A stretch of DNA of 64,000 bases from Saururus chinensis (GCA_035235625.1 CP141146.1:11712501-11776500); one strand, 5' to 3'. Counted from the first letter of the stretch, positions 41,969-54,150 are shown. Numbers and translations: made by a program. The notes: generated by a model not told the origin, from the sequence alone.

Positions 41969-44383
41969 CTACCAATAATCTCTGCAAGAACAGAGTCCCT
42001 CATTGAAATGATGAAAACAATTTAGATCTCTCATGATGATTCGCCGCTTGGTAACTTTTGAAACAAATTTCATTGCACTGTGGCAATCCCCACAGACACG
42101 AAGGTTCTTATATATTCGTATGGGAGCTCTATATGGAACGGTAAGAAGCCCAAACGCCACAGCAAGCTTCTCACTATGATAAGCTAGTCCACGTGCCTTC
42201 CCCTCTTCATCAACATCATGCAAAGCAAAGTTTGTCTCAGGTACATACCCTGCTTCCTTAATCAAATTCATATACTCTTCAACTTTTGAATATATCTCTT
42301 TGGACCTTGGATGGCTTCTATCTTCAGCCATAAAAATGTGTATTTTACAATTAGCCTCAATCCAACTGCACCCAGGTTCTTTGCTAACACCATTCACCTT
42401 CATCAGCCTACGTATCCTTGCTGCATCCTCCCATCTACCTGCAGCAGAGTACATGTTGGACAGAGTAACATAAGGAACAGCATTTTCAGGTTCTAGCTCA
42501 AAAAGGTTGCGAGCTGCCTTTTCACCTAGTTCCACATTTCCATGCACCTTACATGCACCAAGTAATGCCTTCCATATGGTGGGGTCAGGTTCAAATTTTA
42601 TACTATTTAACAATTCTTCAGCCTCTTTAATCTTCCCAGCCCTCCCTAGTAGATCAATCATGCAGGCATAATGTTCCGGTCCCGGCCTGATGCCATAAAC
42701 TTCATACATGGATCTGAAATGGAGAGTTCCCTCCTCCAGAAGTCCTGCATGGCTACAAGAAAATAGCAAGCCAATGAAGGTAACATAATCAGGTTCAATT
42801 CCACTGTTAAGCATCTGCTCATATAGACACAATGCACCATCTGCCATCCCATTTCGAGCATGACTTACGATCAAAGCTGTCCAAGAAACCACATCTCGAA
42901 TGTGCATCATATTGAATACCTGGAGGGCATCTTCTATTGAGCCACATTTTGCATACAGTGTAATCAAGGAGTTTTCTATTGAGAGAGACGACTTGAAGCC
43001 ACTTCTAATAAAGATTCCATGTACTTGTCGCCCAAATTCCAAAGCTGTTATTCCTGCACAAGCACTTAAAACACTTGCAACAATGATCTCATCCAATTTG
43101 ATTCCAGTTATTTTCATTTCTATAAAGAGCTTGACTGATTCTTCATAAGACCCATGATGTGCACAGCCCGTTATCAGAGAAGTCCATGAAACTACATCAG
43201 GCTCACACATGTTATTGAAGACAGCAAAAGCACAATTTAACATACTAAGTTTTGCATACATGTCGATTAGTGCATTGGCGACATGTACATAATCTTGAAA
43301 ACCTAATTTAACAATCAACCCATGAACTGATTTCCCATTTTTCACAATTTTTACAGAAGCCAATGAGTTTAGAATAGATGAAAATGTGAAGTCATCAATC
43401 CCAACTCCCACCATATGCATTTGCCTAAATAGACACAAAGCCTCTTCTCCACAGCCTTGCCTTACACATCCAGCAATCAAGCAATTCCAAGAAACAACAT
43501 CCTGAGCCTCTGCGCCCTCCAACACCCTCCTCGCATAACTGAGGTCCCTGCACTTTGCATACATATCGATCAATGCACTTCTTACGAATACATTGGACCC
43601 AAAACCACATTGAATTATGCATCCATGCACTTGCATTCCAAAATCATGAGCAAAAGCAGTGGCACAAGCCGTTAAGACACTAGGAAATGTGAACTGGTTT
43701 GGCTCCACACCTTCTCTGCGCATATTGCGAAAACAGTTCATAGAACTAACCCCATCTCCATTGTGAGAGTACCCACTTATCACAGCTGTCCACAGAACCT
43801 GATTCTTCCTGTTACACACACCATCAAACAGATACTCTGCTTCACCCATTTTGCCGCATTTAGAATACATGTCTATTAGGCCAGTAACAACATACACATT
43901 TGCATCAAAGTGTGTCTTCATCACATGGGCATGAACCTGTTTGCCCACTTGAAGGGAAGAAGAGATCGAGCATGCACGCAAAACACTCCCGAGGGTGTAC
44001 TGGTCGGGCTTCATCCCATCAAATTGCATTTTCTGAAACAAGCCAAAGGATTCCTCATGGGCCCCATGCCGGGCATACCCCGCAATCAGTGAAGACCAAT
44101 AGACAGGCACCCGCTTGGGGACCTCTTCAAAAAGCTGGTGTGCTTTGTCAAACTGGCCATAGCGAGCATAGGCGGCAATCATGGTGTTCCAACTGAACTC
44201 GTCTCGGTGGATCATTTGATTGAATAGCTTCTGTGCGTCGTCGAGGCGGCCCAATTTCACCAGGGAATCCAAGCGGCAGTTCACAAAGGTGGCAGCAGCA
44301 GTGGAAATGCAAAAAGTTCGGAAATGGTGGTGCATGCATGGCTTCAGCCGCATTTGTGGAAAGCAGCAACTCAATCCACTCAT
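41969..44383 (-). CDS. Pentatricopeptide repeat protein, PLS class, DYW subgroup (organelle RNA editing factor)
   Basis: A single-exon gene of 804 codons, typical for the family. The first 35 residues lack acidic residues and contain Arg, His and Lys, consistent with a mitochondrial or plastid presequence (prediction only). Residues about 40-600 are P, L and S repeats, seen as recurring 'LIDMYAKCG', 'VVSWTALI' and 'GFGSNVFVRSALI' lines. The E/E+ region follows ('PDPTIWKALLGAC', 'PENAVPYVTLSNMYSAAGRW'), then the PG box 'EPGCSWIE', and the DYW deaminase domain with HSE, CGDCH and the final CRDYW. All zinc and catalytic residues I can check are present, so C-to-U editing activity is expected; the target RNA cannot be predicted without decoding the repeats. 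A partial copy lies 3' at 39.4 kb. Confidence 0.96.
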   Translation of the reverse strand: MSGLSCCFPQMRLKPCMHHHFRTFCISTAAATFVNCRLDSLVKLGRLDDAQKLFNQMIHRDEFSWNTMIAAYARYGQFDKAHQLFEEVPKRVPVYWSSLIAGYARHGAHEESFGLFQKMQFDGMKPDQYTLGSVLRACSISSSLQVGKQVHAHVMKTHFDANVYVVTGLIDMYSKCGKMGEAEYLFDGVCNRKNQVLWTAVISGYSHNGDGVSSMNCFRNMRREGVEPNQFTFPSVLTACATAFAHDFGMQVHGCIIQCGFGSNVFVRSALIDMYAKCRDLSYARRVLEGAEAQDVVSWNCLIAGCVRQGCGEEALCLFRQMHMVGVGIDDFTFSSILNSLASVKIVKNGKSVHGLIVKLGFQDYVHVANALIDMYAKLSMLNCAFAVFNNMCEPDVVSWTSLITGCAHHGSYEESVKLFIEMKITGIKLDEIIVASVLSACAGITALEFGRQVHGIFIRSGFKSSLSIENSLITLYAKCGSIEDALQVFNMMHIRDVVSWTALIVSHARNGMADGALCLYEQMLNSGIEPDYVTFIGLLFSCSHAGLLEEGTLHFRSMYEVYGIRPGPEHYACMIDLLGRAGKIKEAEELLNSIKFEPDPTIWKALLGACKVHGNVELGEKAARNLFELEPENAVPYVTLSNMYSAAGRWEDAARIRRLMKVNGVSKEPGCSWIEANCKIHIFMAEDRSHPRSKEIYSKVEEYMNLIKEAGYVPETNFALHDVDEEGKARGLAYHSEKLAVAFGLLTVPYRAPIRIYKNLRVCGDCHSAMKFVSKVTKRRIIMRDLNCFHHFNEGLCSCRDYW

Positions 44384-45152
44384 GATTTATCACTGTTGTC
44401 TTCAGGAGCTTTCGGTCAGCCATGTGCATCAGTTGAATCAGCTCCCTATACATATAAACAATTTCTAATCCCCCATTCTAACTCCATACATTGAGTGCCT
44501 GTAACAATAGTGAAAACCATGTGTTTATTAGCTTAGAGATTAACTGTATATCAAAGAACAAGGATGCACGAACATTATAATAACATTCATAGAAGGAGAA
44601 AATTGATGTAAAAATGGCCAGGGGTATGAACTTATTTATAATAAATGAAAAGTAGCATGATTTTAGAAAATGCAGGATAATTTCCTTCCATTTAGAGTAA
44701 AACTAAAAGAGGGCACAAGCACAAATAACATGGGAGATGAAACTCCAAAGCAGGAAAGCATTTAAATTATCATCACACAGTTTTAAGCTATAGACATGTG
44801 AATGGAGGGTTGGAAGCCTATAATAAAAAAATCAACTTTCGAAGAGAAAACACAATGTAGTAACAAATATGCAAACATGTTGAAGCTAAGTTGATCAAGA
44901 AACTTAAAACAGCAAAAAGAAATAGATCCATATGGGAAAAGTGGTAGTATTTATTTGCATCCTCAGAAATAGAAGAGAAGGATCTTACGAAAAAATAGTC
45001 ACGAGTTTTTCCCACAATTCTGTAGTCGTGGGAGTGGAAACCTCTAATAGGCGTTTGGCAGCCGTTTCTACTACTTTGTAGTTGTGAAAATCTATTGAAA
45101 CCCGCCGTTAAATATTTCCATAAAACAAAACACCCCTCGAGGTGTTTCACTT
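44384..45152. other. 5' flank of the PPR gene
   Basis: AT-rich, with short ORFs of no known family. It should contain the PPR promoter or leader on the minus strand. No elements are named. Confidence 0.45.
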
Positions 45153-45715
45153 TTGTGGAACTTTGGCTCAGGGCTTGAGGGCCATCCTCTGTCCATAGCC
45201 TTCTCCACTCGACTGTCTCTGCCTCACCATTTCTTCTTCTTAGCAGAGTCTGGTTCCATCAGTTATGGCAGGGTGGCGGACAACCTCCCACCCACCACCA
45301 AAGTGGTGGAGCTCCTCAAGGCCCAAGGTCTGAATCAGGTAAAGCTCTATGACACCTACCTGGCCGCCCTCGCCTCAAACAACATATTTGTCTTCGTCAC
45401 CCTACCTAACAAGTTCCTCCGGTCCCTGCTACACCAACCCCCTCAACACGCAGCTCGATGCTGTCTTTGAGGCCATGTTGGCCCTGGGCTACAACATCGG
45501 CATCACCATTGCGGAGACGGGGTGGCCGTCCAAGGTGGCGTGGCCAACACCCCAACCTACAAAGAGGGGCTTGTCAGCTGGGTGTTGTCTGGCGCCGAGA
45601 CCCCGTTCCGCCCATTCGCCTCCTGAACGTATGCCTCTTTGCCCTGTTCAACGAGGACAAGAAGTTGTGGCCAACCTCAGAGAGGAACTACAGGCTATTC
45701 TCCCTCTTCTCCAAA
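45153..45715 (+). pseudogene. Glucan endo-1,3-beta-glucosidase (GH17) pseudogene
   Basis: Pieces of a GH17 enzyme appear in order in all three plus-strand frames: the mature N-terminus 'SISYGRVADNLPP' with 'VKLYDT' and 'VTLPN' (45.25-45.42 kb), then 'NPLNTQLDAVF' and 'IAETGWPSK' (45.44-45.54 kb), then 'LVSWVLSGAETPFRP', then 'FALFNEDKK' and 'PTSERNY' (45.64-45.70 kb). About 130 residues of the middle barrel, including the acid/base Glu of the NEV motif, are missing. The nucleophile Glu context (ETGWPSK) remains. At least three frame changes occur. No function is expected. Confidence 0.88.
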
Positions 45716-46450
45716 CCGCAGCAAAGTCAGCACCAGGAAGGCAAAAATTGATCTTTGTAGAGAAGAAATCCGAATCCGAATCCAGTTCAGAGAATTCAAG
45801 TCCGGACTCAGTCCTCGACAGGCCCTTTGAAGCAGATACTATCAATCTTGCATCAGGTACTACTTCCTTTCCTCACCTCTAGCAGTTGTTATTGATTTGT
45901 CTGTTCCTGGTAAGATTGCATGAAATTGAGAAACTTTCATCATGCAAAGCAAGGTTGGAGACACAAAGCAGTAGAGCCCAAAATAAAAGTCTCTTCCAGT
46001 AAAGCAAATTCAGCCCTGTTACCCAATTCTATCAGTAGCAGAGACCTGAAAACAGAGCAGAAGGAAGGTGAGGAATCAGAAATTCAGAATGATTCGAGTA
46101 CGTGGACGGGAATGCTCATCATACCAGAAGCAAATATAGTCAGAGATTTGAACTGGGTTTCAAGAAGCTGTGGCCAGCCGACAGAGGGAACTCTGCCTTG
46201 TCGGTGAGCACCTCAGGGGTCCAGAATAATGACCGGCCATGGTTACAAATTACAATTGAAATGAAGCTTCAAGTAATTTCTTTGAAGAAGAAGGGAGTGG
46301 TAGAAGAGGGTGGCCTTGAGGGTACAAATGTAAGTGATTTTGTCAAATGGGAAATTTCTCTCGTCTAGATCTATGAAGTTGTGGGTAAAACTCAAAATAC
46401 CTATAAAACTGCAATAAGGACAAGATAAAAAATAAAAGTAGATGCTCCAA
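45716..46450. other. Unassigned, possibly gene-derived sequence
   Basis: Codon-like stretches continue on the plus strand ('KKSESESSSENSSPD' near 45.77 kb; 'SSTWTGMLIIPEANIVRDLN' near 46.1 kb) but in different frames and without a family match. They could be a second decayed gene fragment. I do not assign one. Confidence 0.35.
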
Positions 46451-47239
46451 TGGGCTGGGGAAATCTAACCCGACCCGTTTACCCGACCTGAACCTGATCC
46501 GCTTAACCTTGCACCCGACCCGACTATAGGTAAGGTCAAGGTCAGGGTTTAGGCTTTTGACCCGTTTTGAATTTAGGGTCGGGTCGTACCCAACTTGCAC
46601 GACCTGACTTTTACCCGATTATATATAATAAAGAACCTTATTATTATAGTGTTAGTCTATTAGACTTATTTATATTATTATTATAGTATTTTTTTAGTGC
46701 ATACTATGTTGAACTAGAGGTGTTTAAATATAAATTTGGGTATGAATAAGATGTTTAGAGCATATTTGTGATCACATATATTTTGCTTTATTGTAGACAT
46801 CTATTTTGGGATAACAGAGGATGATATCTTCAAATTGTGGTTAATTTATATATAGTTTAATTTCTTTTTTGTTATTCTTTTAGGTGTGGTAAATGAAATA
46901 AAAATATGTCATATTTTGTTATATTTATTACTACAAAAAAAAATGTTCACAAATGAGTCAAAGAACCAAATATTTAAATTAATATTGTAATATATTTAAT
47001 TTCATTTATGTTTGCCCTTTGCAAAGAGAGAAGGTATATAATATGAGTCTAACAAAAAAATTGTGGAAAAAAGTAGGGTTACCCACATACCCAACCCAAC
47101 CGGACTAAAGTAGGGTTAGGGTTTGAATTTTTGACTCGATTTAAAAATAGAGTCGGGTCATGACCCGACCCGCTTTTAGTGAAGGTCGAGGCTAACCCAA
47201 CCCGATTTGACCCGACCTGACTCGATTCCCAGCCCTTAT
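46451..47239. mobile_element. hAT-like non-autonomous element rich in 'acccgac'
   Basis: The ends tgggctgggga (left) and agggctgggaa (right, other strand) form inverted repeats. Inside each end lie arrays of 'acccgac' on both strands, as in the element at 268-602, around a 450-bp AT-rich core. The flanking 8-mers tgctccaa and acttccaa agree in the last five bases, suggesting a worn target duplication. No ORF. Confidence 0.7.
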
Positions 47240-49273
47240 ACTTCCAACCCTATCCAAAACTCCTTGACAGGGAATAATAGGAAAAAGCTGTGTAGTAGCT
47301 TCTAGGGCTCGCATAACTGTGCATTTCCATTTGATTGATGCTGTCTTTGCCAAAAACAACCTCCCCAACAATCTTAAAATTCAGATAAAATAAGACACAA
47401 CCAATAGACAGCAAAAGGTAACGATCTTCTCATTTTAGAAAGAAAGAACCAGATCTTTGAGCATGCAGTATATTCCGAAGCAGAAATGATGGCGAAACAA
47501 ACAAAACAGAGAAAGGAAAAGCAAAATGGAAGCCGAATTGGAATTGGGTGAATGAAAAAGAAGAAAAGATGGAGTAGTTTACCAACAACTTCAAGTGGGA
47601 TCGATCACTGCTCAGTGCTCACACATTTCAGAGGAGCACGATGGAAGTTTTTCCGCTGTCCTCTGGTGAACTCATAAGGTTGCATGATGCGTCCATCGTC
47701 AAACCTTTGTAATGGTCCCAAAAGTTGCAATAAAGTATCATGCTGTGTCCAGGTCCGTCCACCACTGACACGGACGGACTTGGACGGACCAAAACCCCAC
47801 AATAAAAACTCAACCGAGTTAAGGTAATTCTACAGAACCCAACAGGCAGCAATACACTCAAATGCACTTGCAAAATTGGCAAGCCAAACTGTGAAGTATT
47901 ATTACCAAGCAAAAAGATCAAAGCTTCGTATACATTTAGCATTCTTACGTAAAAACATTCGTCTAAATCTGCCCACTGATACAATTCACCACCAGAACGC
48001 CATTTTCAAGAGAAACTCAATTCAGCCAATATAGAAACTCAGTTCAGCCAATGTAGTATATCAATTCATCACATCAATCAGAGCCAAGACTTAACACAAA
48101 TGAAGAAAACAATATTTAAAATTTACCCACAAATACAAATCAACAAAACTCGTGCAAGGCGGAGCCGGAGCGTGAGGAAGAGGGCCGACGACGGCCGGTG
48201 TGCCTGTGGAGAGAAGCAGCGGCGGGCGGGTGGGAAGTTGGAGTTGATGAAGTCATTGTCTGGAGAGAACCGTAGGCGGTGGCTGGCGGCCCGGCGTGGA
48301 GGGGAGGCGGGGCAATGGGTGGAGGTCCTGAAGAGAGCCGACCGCCAGTTCCCACTCTCCGAAAAGGGAAATCGATGGAGGCCGGAAGAAGGAGACCACC
48401 CGATCAGGATTTGTAGTAATGGGTAGGACCCCGTCATATGGGCGATCCATGTTCGCCCGATGACGATCCGACGGCTTCCATATAGCCGGGCGAATATTAA
48501 CTATTTACACAAGGGTAATATAGTACAATCCACAAGGGAATGATTGTGTGTTAGGGCTTAGGGTAGGTGGCTACTCAACGGGGCAGCGAAATGTACTATT
48601 TGTAAGATATATTGAATATATATACGTGGGTATATTATATATTTGGGGTATGTATTTTGATATTATACACCCTGTATATAATATTATAGGGCCCACAATA
48701 TATACACACTTAAATATGCAATAGACTTACATATATGTATGCCTCAATATATGTCACGATTAGGAGACAGTATCCACTAAAACCATTTTACCATTGCTGG
48801 TGGATACGTTGTTTACATTTTTACACGTAAATTCAAGTTAGTTCCTCGAATCACTCACATTTAAATATATGGAAAACAATAACATGCATTAGAAAGTGAG
48901 TGGACCCGTGCACCAGGTGGCTTGTGGATTTGGATAATTTGCTTTTTGTTGCCCGGTGACTAGGACTGCCAGTAGAACGATACAGCTATGGTATAACCTA
49001 TTCTATTACTATAACTATTTTCTAAATTTTTATTCATAATCATTTCATTAAGTAAATGATATAAGTGCTTCTAGCACTGTTCATTCCACGAATAATCAGT
49101 CGGATAATCGAATAACCATTATCTATTAAATTTTTTTAAATGTGCTAAAAAAGATTAAAATAAATATTTTTTATTCACTTAATTAGATATTACTAAGGAA
49201 AAACTAACATCATTACTATTGTGATTTATAGTTGTTTCAAATAAATTGTAATAATTAAACAAGAAACATAAAT

Positions 49274-49276
<3 letters not shown>
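47240..49276. other. Intergenic, with a GC-rich transcribed-looking block
   Basis: At 48.13-48.43 kb is a GC-rich block. Minus-strand sequence from there to 47.6 kb reads like leader and exon material (for example 'QPYEFTRGQRKNFHRAPL' near 47.65 kb), but no protein family is recognised. It could be a decayed gene or distant 5' leader exons of the PPR gene on the same strand. A 23-bp tandem repeat (cagccaatatagaaactcag-like) lies at about 48.02-48.06 kb. Confidence 0.35.
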
Positions 49277-49314
<38 letters not shown>

Positions 49315-49334
49315 TAGATAGATAGATATATATA
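49277..49334. repeat. (TA)n-(GATA)n microsatellite
   Basis: About 36 bp of TA followed by several GATA units. Confidence 0.95.
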
Positions 49335-49511
49335 AGGATTTGGGTAAGATGGTAAGAGTAAGTGTAATAATGTTCGGTAAGATAGTATGTTTATGAGCCT
49401 GAATTTGTTGTACGATGAGATTTGATTATTATGTATGTATTTTTGCTTCATGTTATATTTCATGATCACATATATGTTTTGACTTACAAAGTTCACTAAT
49501 TAGACTCTCTT

Positions 49512-50003
49512 ACTAAATATGAAAATACTTATTTTTTTTTCTTTTTAGCCCCATTTGTTCTAGAGGCTTTTACAGGTTTTAATTGAGAGCTCCTTGAACT
49601 AGGCTCTTGCATTCTTTGGTGGATTGATTTGGCGAGTTCCTTTTATATCTTTAATTAAGATGAGAGTTAATTTTATCTGTCTTGACTTGTATATTTAATT
49701 ATGGTTTCAAAATGTTTGTAGGACTTGTACTTAGAGATGTCTGTGAGATATTTGTTATTAAGCTCATGACTGATGATTTATTTTGTATGTTTTGTTTCGA
49801 TACTGCATGAGAATATTTGGTTTGGTCATACAATGATCTAAAAGAAATTTATATGGGAAAATAGATGTGTGATGATTTAAATTTATAAAAATTATTTTCA
49901 CAATTTTTTGATTTTATTTTTTTTATTTACAACAATTATATTACAAAAAAATTTCATAAAATTTAAAAGAAAATATATATAAATAATCTTGGGCATTGAC
50001 ATA
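49512..50003 (+). repeat. Dispersed repeat, copy 2 (partner of 182-1165)
   Basis: Collinear with copy 1 and lacking both the hAT MITE and the TA tract. At the MITE position it reads 'gagctccttgaactaggctc', where copy 1 has 'tagctccctaggt', the MITE, then 'ccctaggttagactc'. This is the pre-insertion state. Confidence 0.72.
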
Positions 50004-51383
50004 TAACTTTTGGGGCTATCCCATCTTCTCACTTAGTTAAGATCTTTGGGGCTAGGCCAAACTATGAGGGTACGAATCCACCTATGCCTAATGTTCTTTC
50101 CAACATGGTAATTGACAACGTCCATCATTCTTTGTCTAATCAACTTTTTCATCAACAAAAACAATTAGTAAAACAGTAAAATTACTTATATATGGATTCA
50201 AAATATGATTGATTTATGTATAAAGTAGCATATAGAGAAGAAAAGTGCTTTAGTGGTGTGAAGTTTAAGTTTATAGGGTGATGAACTTACTTTATTAATA
50301 CTCAAACACCAGTATTTAATAGGGTCTATTTTTCTAGACCCCACTAATAAGCGATAATTAAACGATGAAATAAATTCATCATGTGTAAAACTTTGAGGTC
50401 AATATAACATTACTTTGGGGATAATGAAAGTGGCACATTAGGTGAGCATGGGCATGCCTTGCCTTTTAAGAGCAACTGGGAGAGTGTTTAAGCCTTGAGT
50501 AACATGACCCATTGGATCCAAATCCATTGGCTTAGGGAATATGGGCTCACACACTCACCTAAGCTTTTTCATAATAAAATTTACACTAAATAAATTGTCA
50601 CATAAGGGGACGACCACCAACATTTTTAACAACAAAATATAGGACTGGAAAAGGATCAGAGACTTTGGCCTGGAGCGGTGGCAGGAGTCGGGAATTAGGG
50701 AATAAGAACACCATACAAAATATATGATGTTGGACAAAGGACACACCTTGCCTCCCGATTCAACGCGGGCCTGATTGCTGAGGACATGGATCCGTCCAAT
50801 TGCTTGGAGATTTGTTGGCCCTTTGGTTCCACACGTGAACAAATGGAAGAAGTCAAAAGTCTACATCTGTAAGGCTCTAAATTTTAGTAAAATAAAAATC
50901 AGAAAGCTCTAAATTTGATTTTTTTACTATATTTCATTTGTTCTCGAATGAGTTTCCACTTTCCACAGCTTTCTATCAAGGTCATAAAAAATAAAATAAA
51001 TGACAATTTTTGCTCATATTGGGTTACATGAAACTTTTAATTTTAATTTTTAATTTTTATATGGTTTTTCTAACTCAAAACAGCTATAAGAGGTTTAACA
51101 AAAAGGAAGTTCTATCAAGCAACACGCTGCCACCATTGGCTGGTGTAATGTTGAGCACTAACAATTTAGAACTTAAATTTTAAATAAGTTTTTTGAAACT
51201 GATATTACATTCTCGTTAGCACATGTCTGATATATATTGAGCCGCATGCGCCAGATACACACAGGTTGCACAAATTGGAACTCAGGGGCATGCATGTTTT
51301 AATCTCCCGCCTACCCCCTTATCTGACACGAGCCATTGGATGACAATCAAAAGGCTCGCAATGCACCATATATATATATGTGG
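50004..51383. other. Intergenic, no supported gene
   Basis: Short ORFs (for example 50555-50842 on the minus strand) match no family. No repeat is named. Confidence 0.5.
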
Positions 51384-51652
51384 GAAAATTATATAAATAA
51401 TAATTTAAAAAATTATTTATCAAAATGAACCACTTTGGGAAATATTTCCCAAAGTGGTGTTCTTTTTTGCCACATAGGCGCCAGCCAAGCAGCTGGCGCC
51501 TGCATGACTTTTTTTTAAAAATTTTTAAGTTGATTTCGTCGTTTAGAAAGATGAAGTTGGTTTTAAGCTGATTTCGTCCTTCTAAACGACGAAACTGCCA
51601 CACTTGCACCATTTCGTCCTCCGGTCTCAGCGACAATACTGATTTCGTCGTT
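51384..51652 (+). repeat. MULE left terminal inverted repeat
   Basis: Pairs with 61510-61794. It contains the palindrome gggaaatatttccc (about 51438-51451), a hairpin GGCGCCAGC-loop-GCTGGCGCC (51477-51500), and several alternating copies of 'tttcgtcgtttaga' in both orientations. It lacks one roughly 40-bp unit present in the right copy. Confidence 0.88.
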
Positions 51653-51866
51653 CTAAACGACAAAATCACCTTAATTTTTTTTTCAACCCCTTTGAAACTA
51701 ATTTTATCACCTGTCCCTATTCATTCATTCAAAACATACACAATTGCATTCATCCACCTACCATAACAAATATAACATTAAAGTACATCGTAGACAAGTA
51801 TCAAATATATTACATCATAAGTCGAAAAAATGTTTAGTTTAAAATAAACATATAAAAAAAGTAATG

Positions 51867-54150
51867 TCATAATCTCCTACATCCTCGACCTCGACGGTGG
51901 TGAATGAGCTCCTCATGATCTGCCTCTAGATCTGGCTGTGGCTCGGGCTGCGACTCCAGGTCTGGCTCCAGCTCCGGCTCTGGCACCGGCTCCGACTCTG
52001 TCACTGGCTCTGACTCTGGCTCAGCATAAGTAATAGATGGTACAACACAAGCTGGCCGATGTTGTCTATAATATAAAATCGGATTTGGTTGAGCTACATG
52101 TGTAGTGTCCGGAAATGAACAACCTGGAGGAGAGCTATACGCTGCTAATGATGATGGAATATCAGGGCATAAAGAGTGCATCGGCTGCGTCTGAGCGGCC
52201 TCATCGCTAGGATAATCTTGATGAACATCCATGATCACCGAATGAAGCAGTGGCAAGCTACGAAGGATATCATTAGACTCTCTAATCACCGACTGACATG
52301 CTGCTGCGAAGTCCTTGCGCGAAGTATAGGTGATAAGTGCATCGGTCAAATGCGCGTACGTCGAACTAGACGAAGCTATAAAAAAATAAATTAAATATTA
52401 GATAAATAATTAAAACAAAATAAGAAAATACTATATGCCTTAATTAACAAAGTTGTACTTACTAGAGCTGTCTCAGACGCTCCCCTAGGCTGATATGTCA
52501 TCTCCTCTACATCATCGCGCGGTAAAATATATCGTTGTGTAATTGGTAAATACCACTGCATATAAGCACTACGAACATCTCGCAATGTCATAGCCATCTC
52601 CCCTCTAATAACAGTAGCTCTCTTGTCCTCCCATCGAGCTATGATGCATGATGTATAGCCCAGTTGGTAATATGGCATCCCTGTCGAGTGATGCGATGGA
52701 CAAACTCGACGATAGAAGGTGGGACCCCTTGCTCCAGGTTAAACTGGAGCATTACACGATCCGGCACATACATCTCTATAATCTTGTAACATTTTAACGG
52801 AGTTCGAGATAGCCACACCTCTCGACCGTCCGTGCATATGGGAGGTAACGCAGCCAACACGTCCTCTGAGTACGACTGCCAAATAATCTATACAATATAT
52901 AAAGATAATTTAGTTTAAATAATGACAAATTTTTTTAAAATCATTACATACATAAGTTCAACACGGCAATAAAATTACTTTGTATGGCCGCTGGTGGTCT
53001 AACTCCCCTCTGTATAAATAGAGTACTCCTTGTGGATTTTCGGTTCTCTTTTTCCGAACATTCCTCCTTAAGGAGTTAAATTAAAAAAATAAGTTCAATA
53101 TATGTATATAAAACGTTTCTAAAAAAGTAACATGGTAAACATAAATACAACCTACCTCGCCCCTAATGGAGCACCCTCGACCAAGTGACCCATCTCAGCA
53201 CTTGGTCGTCTGACGTGTAAGTGCTCCCACGACCATAACTATGTCAGAAAATATGATAACAAATATTACAATTAAAGAATTATATGTGACTAAAACACTA
53301 TGTAAAGTTACACAATTAATTACCTGAAGAAGGGTTAGACAACCCGCAATCCCCGAGGTCATTGCCTGACATGCTTTCCCTAACTCTTGGTATAAAAATG
53401 CGAGAGTAGCACTGCCCCATGAATAAGTACCAGCCATGTCAAAGTCGGCAAGGAGGGAGAGATATGAAACATGCACGTGGCTGCTCGTGGTATCCGCAAA
53501 TATCATGGCTCCAAGTAAATGTAATAGATAAGGCTTATGTATGCTGCTCGATAACTATCGTTGTAACATCGGCTGGGAGCTCGCGAAACTCTTGTAAGAG
53601 CCATCGTAGGCTCACTCGGCTACCACGCATCACTGTAGTAGGAGGAGTTCTACCAAGAAGTCTAACTAATATATCCATATGAGCTCCTCCTGTCGTGCCT
53701 GTCACAGGACGTCCATCGATACGAAGTCGTAATAGAACTGCCACATCCATGAGAGTGATGGAAATTTCTCCATATGACAAATGAAACGTCTGAGTCTCCC
53801 TCCTACATCTCTTAATAAGAGCTGTCAATAGAGGCCGATCGAGATGGATGTATTATAGATGAATGAAATGGCTGAAACCCGCTCGCTCGATATAAGGTAA
53901 AATACGCTTGTCTATGGGCCAATGGCGGAGATATTTAAAATGTTCGGTGCACTCAAGGCACCCGGGGTCCTATAATAAAATTTAAAATTATAACATAGCA
54001 TACTATATCGTCCAAAAAATGAATCAAATTTTATAAAAAAATTTATCATACCTCTCCTCTCCAAATAGCAGCAGACCTATGTGACTCTTGCTGTCCGAGT
54101 AGGGAAGTGTCACTCGGGCCTGGCCCGTAACAAGGCTCTGCATGATCCAT
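51867..54150 (-). pseudogene. Plant mobile domain (MAIN-like, 'PP7 long form') gene of the MULE, decayed
   Basis: The PMD is an aminotransferase-like plant domain found in MAIN/MAIL nuclear proteins and in transposons. Exon 1 (54052-54150) gives MDHAEPCYGPGPSDTSLL, exon 2 (about 53324-53969) carries 'LECTEHFKYLRHWPID' and 'SYGEISITLMDVAVLLRL', exon 3 (53156-53238) gives LWSWEHLHVRRPSAEMGH, then exons at about 52.98-53.08, 52.46-52.89 and 51.87-52.38 kb. Splice sites are recognisable. The C-terminus has a Glu-Pro run ('EPVTESEPVPEPELEP') and a basic end. Breaks: an in-frame stop at 53853-53855 and frame changes near 53535 and 52680. The order and length otherwise match a full MAIN-like ORF, so it decayed recently in place. 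Confidence 0.85.

Noticed and set aside
48100-48437. Candidate gene in the GC-rich block
   Set aside because: Opposing ORFs of equal length and no domain. Kept only as a possible leader exon or decayed gene.
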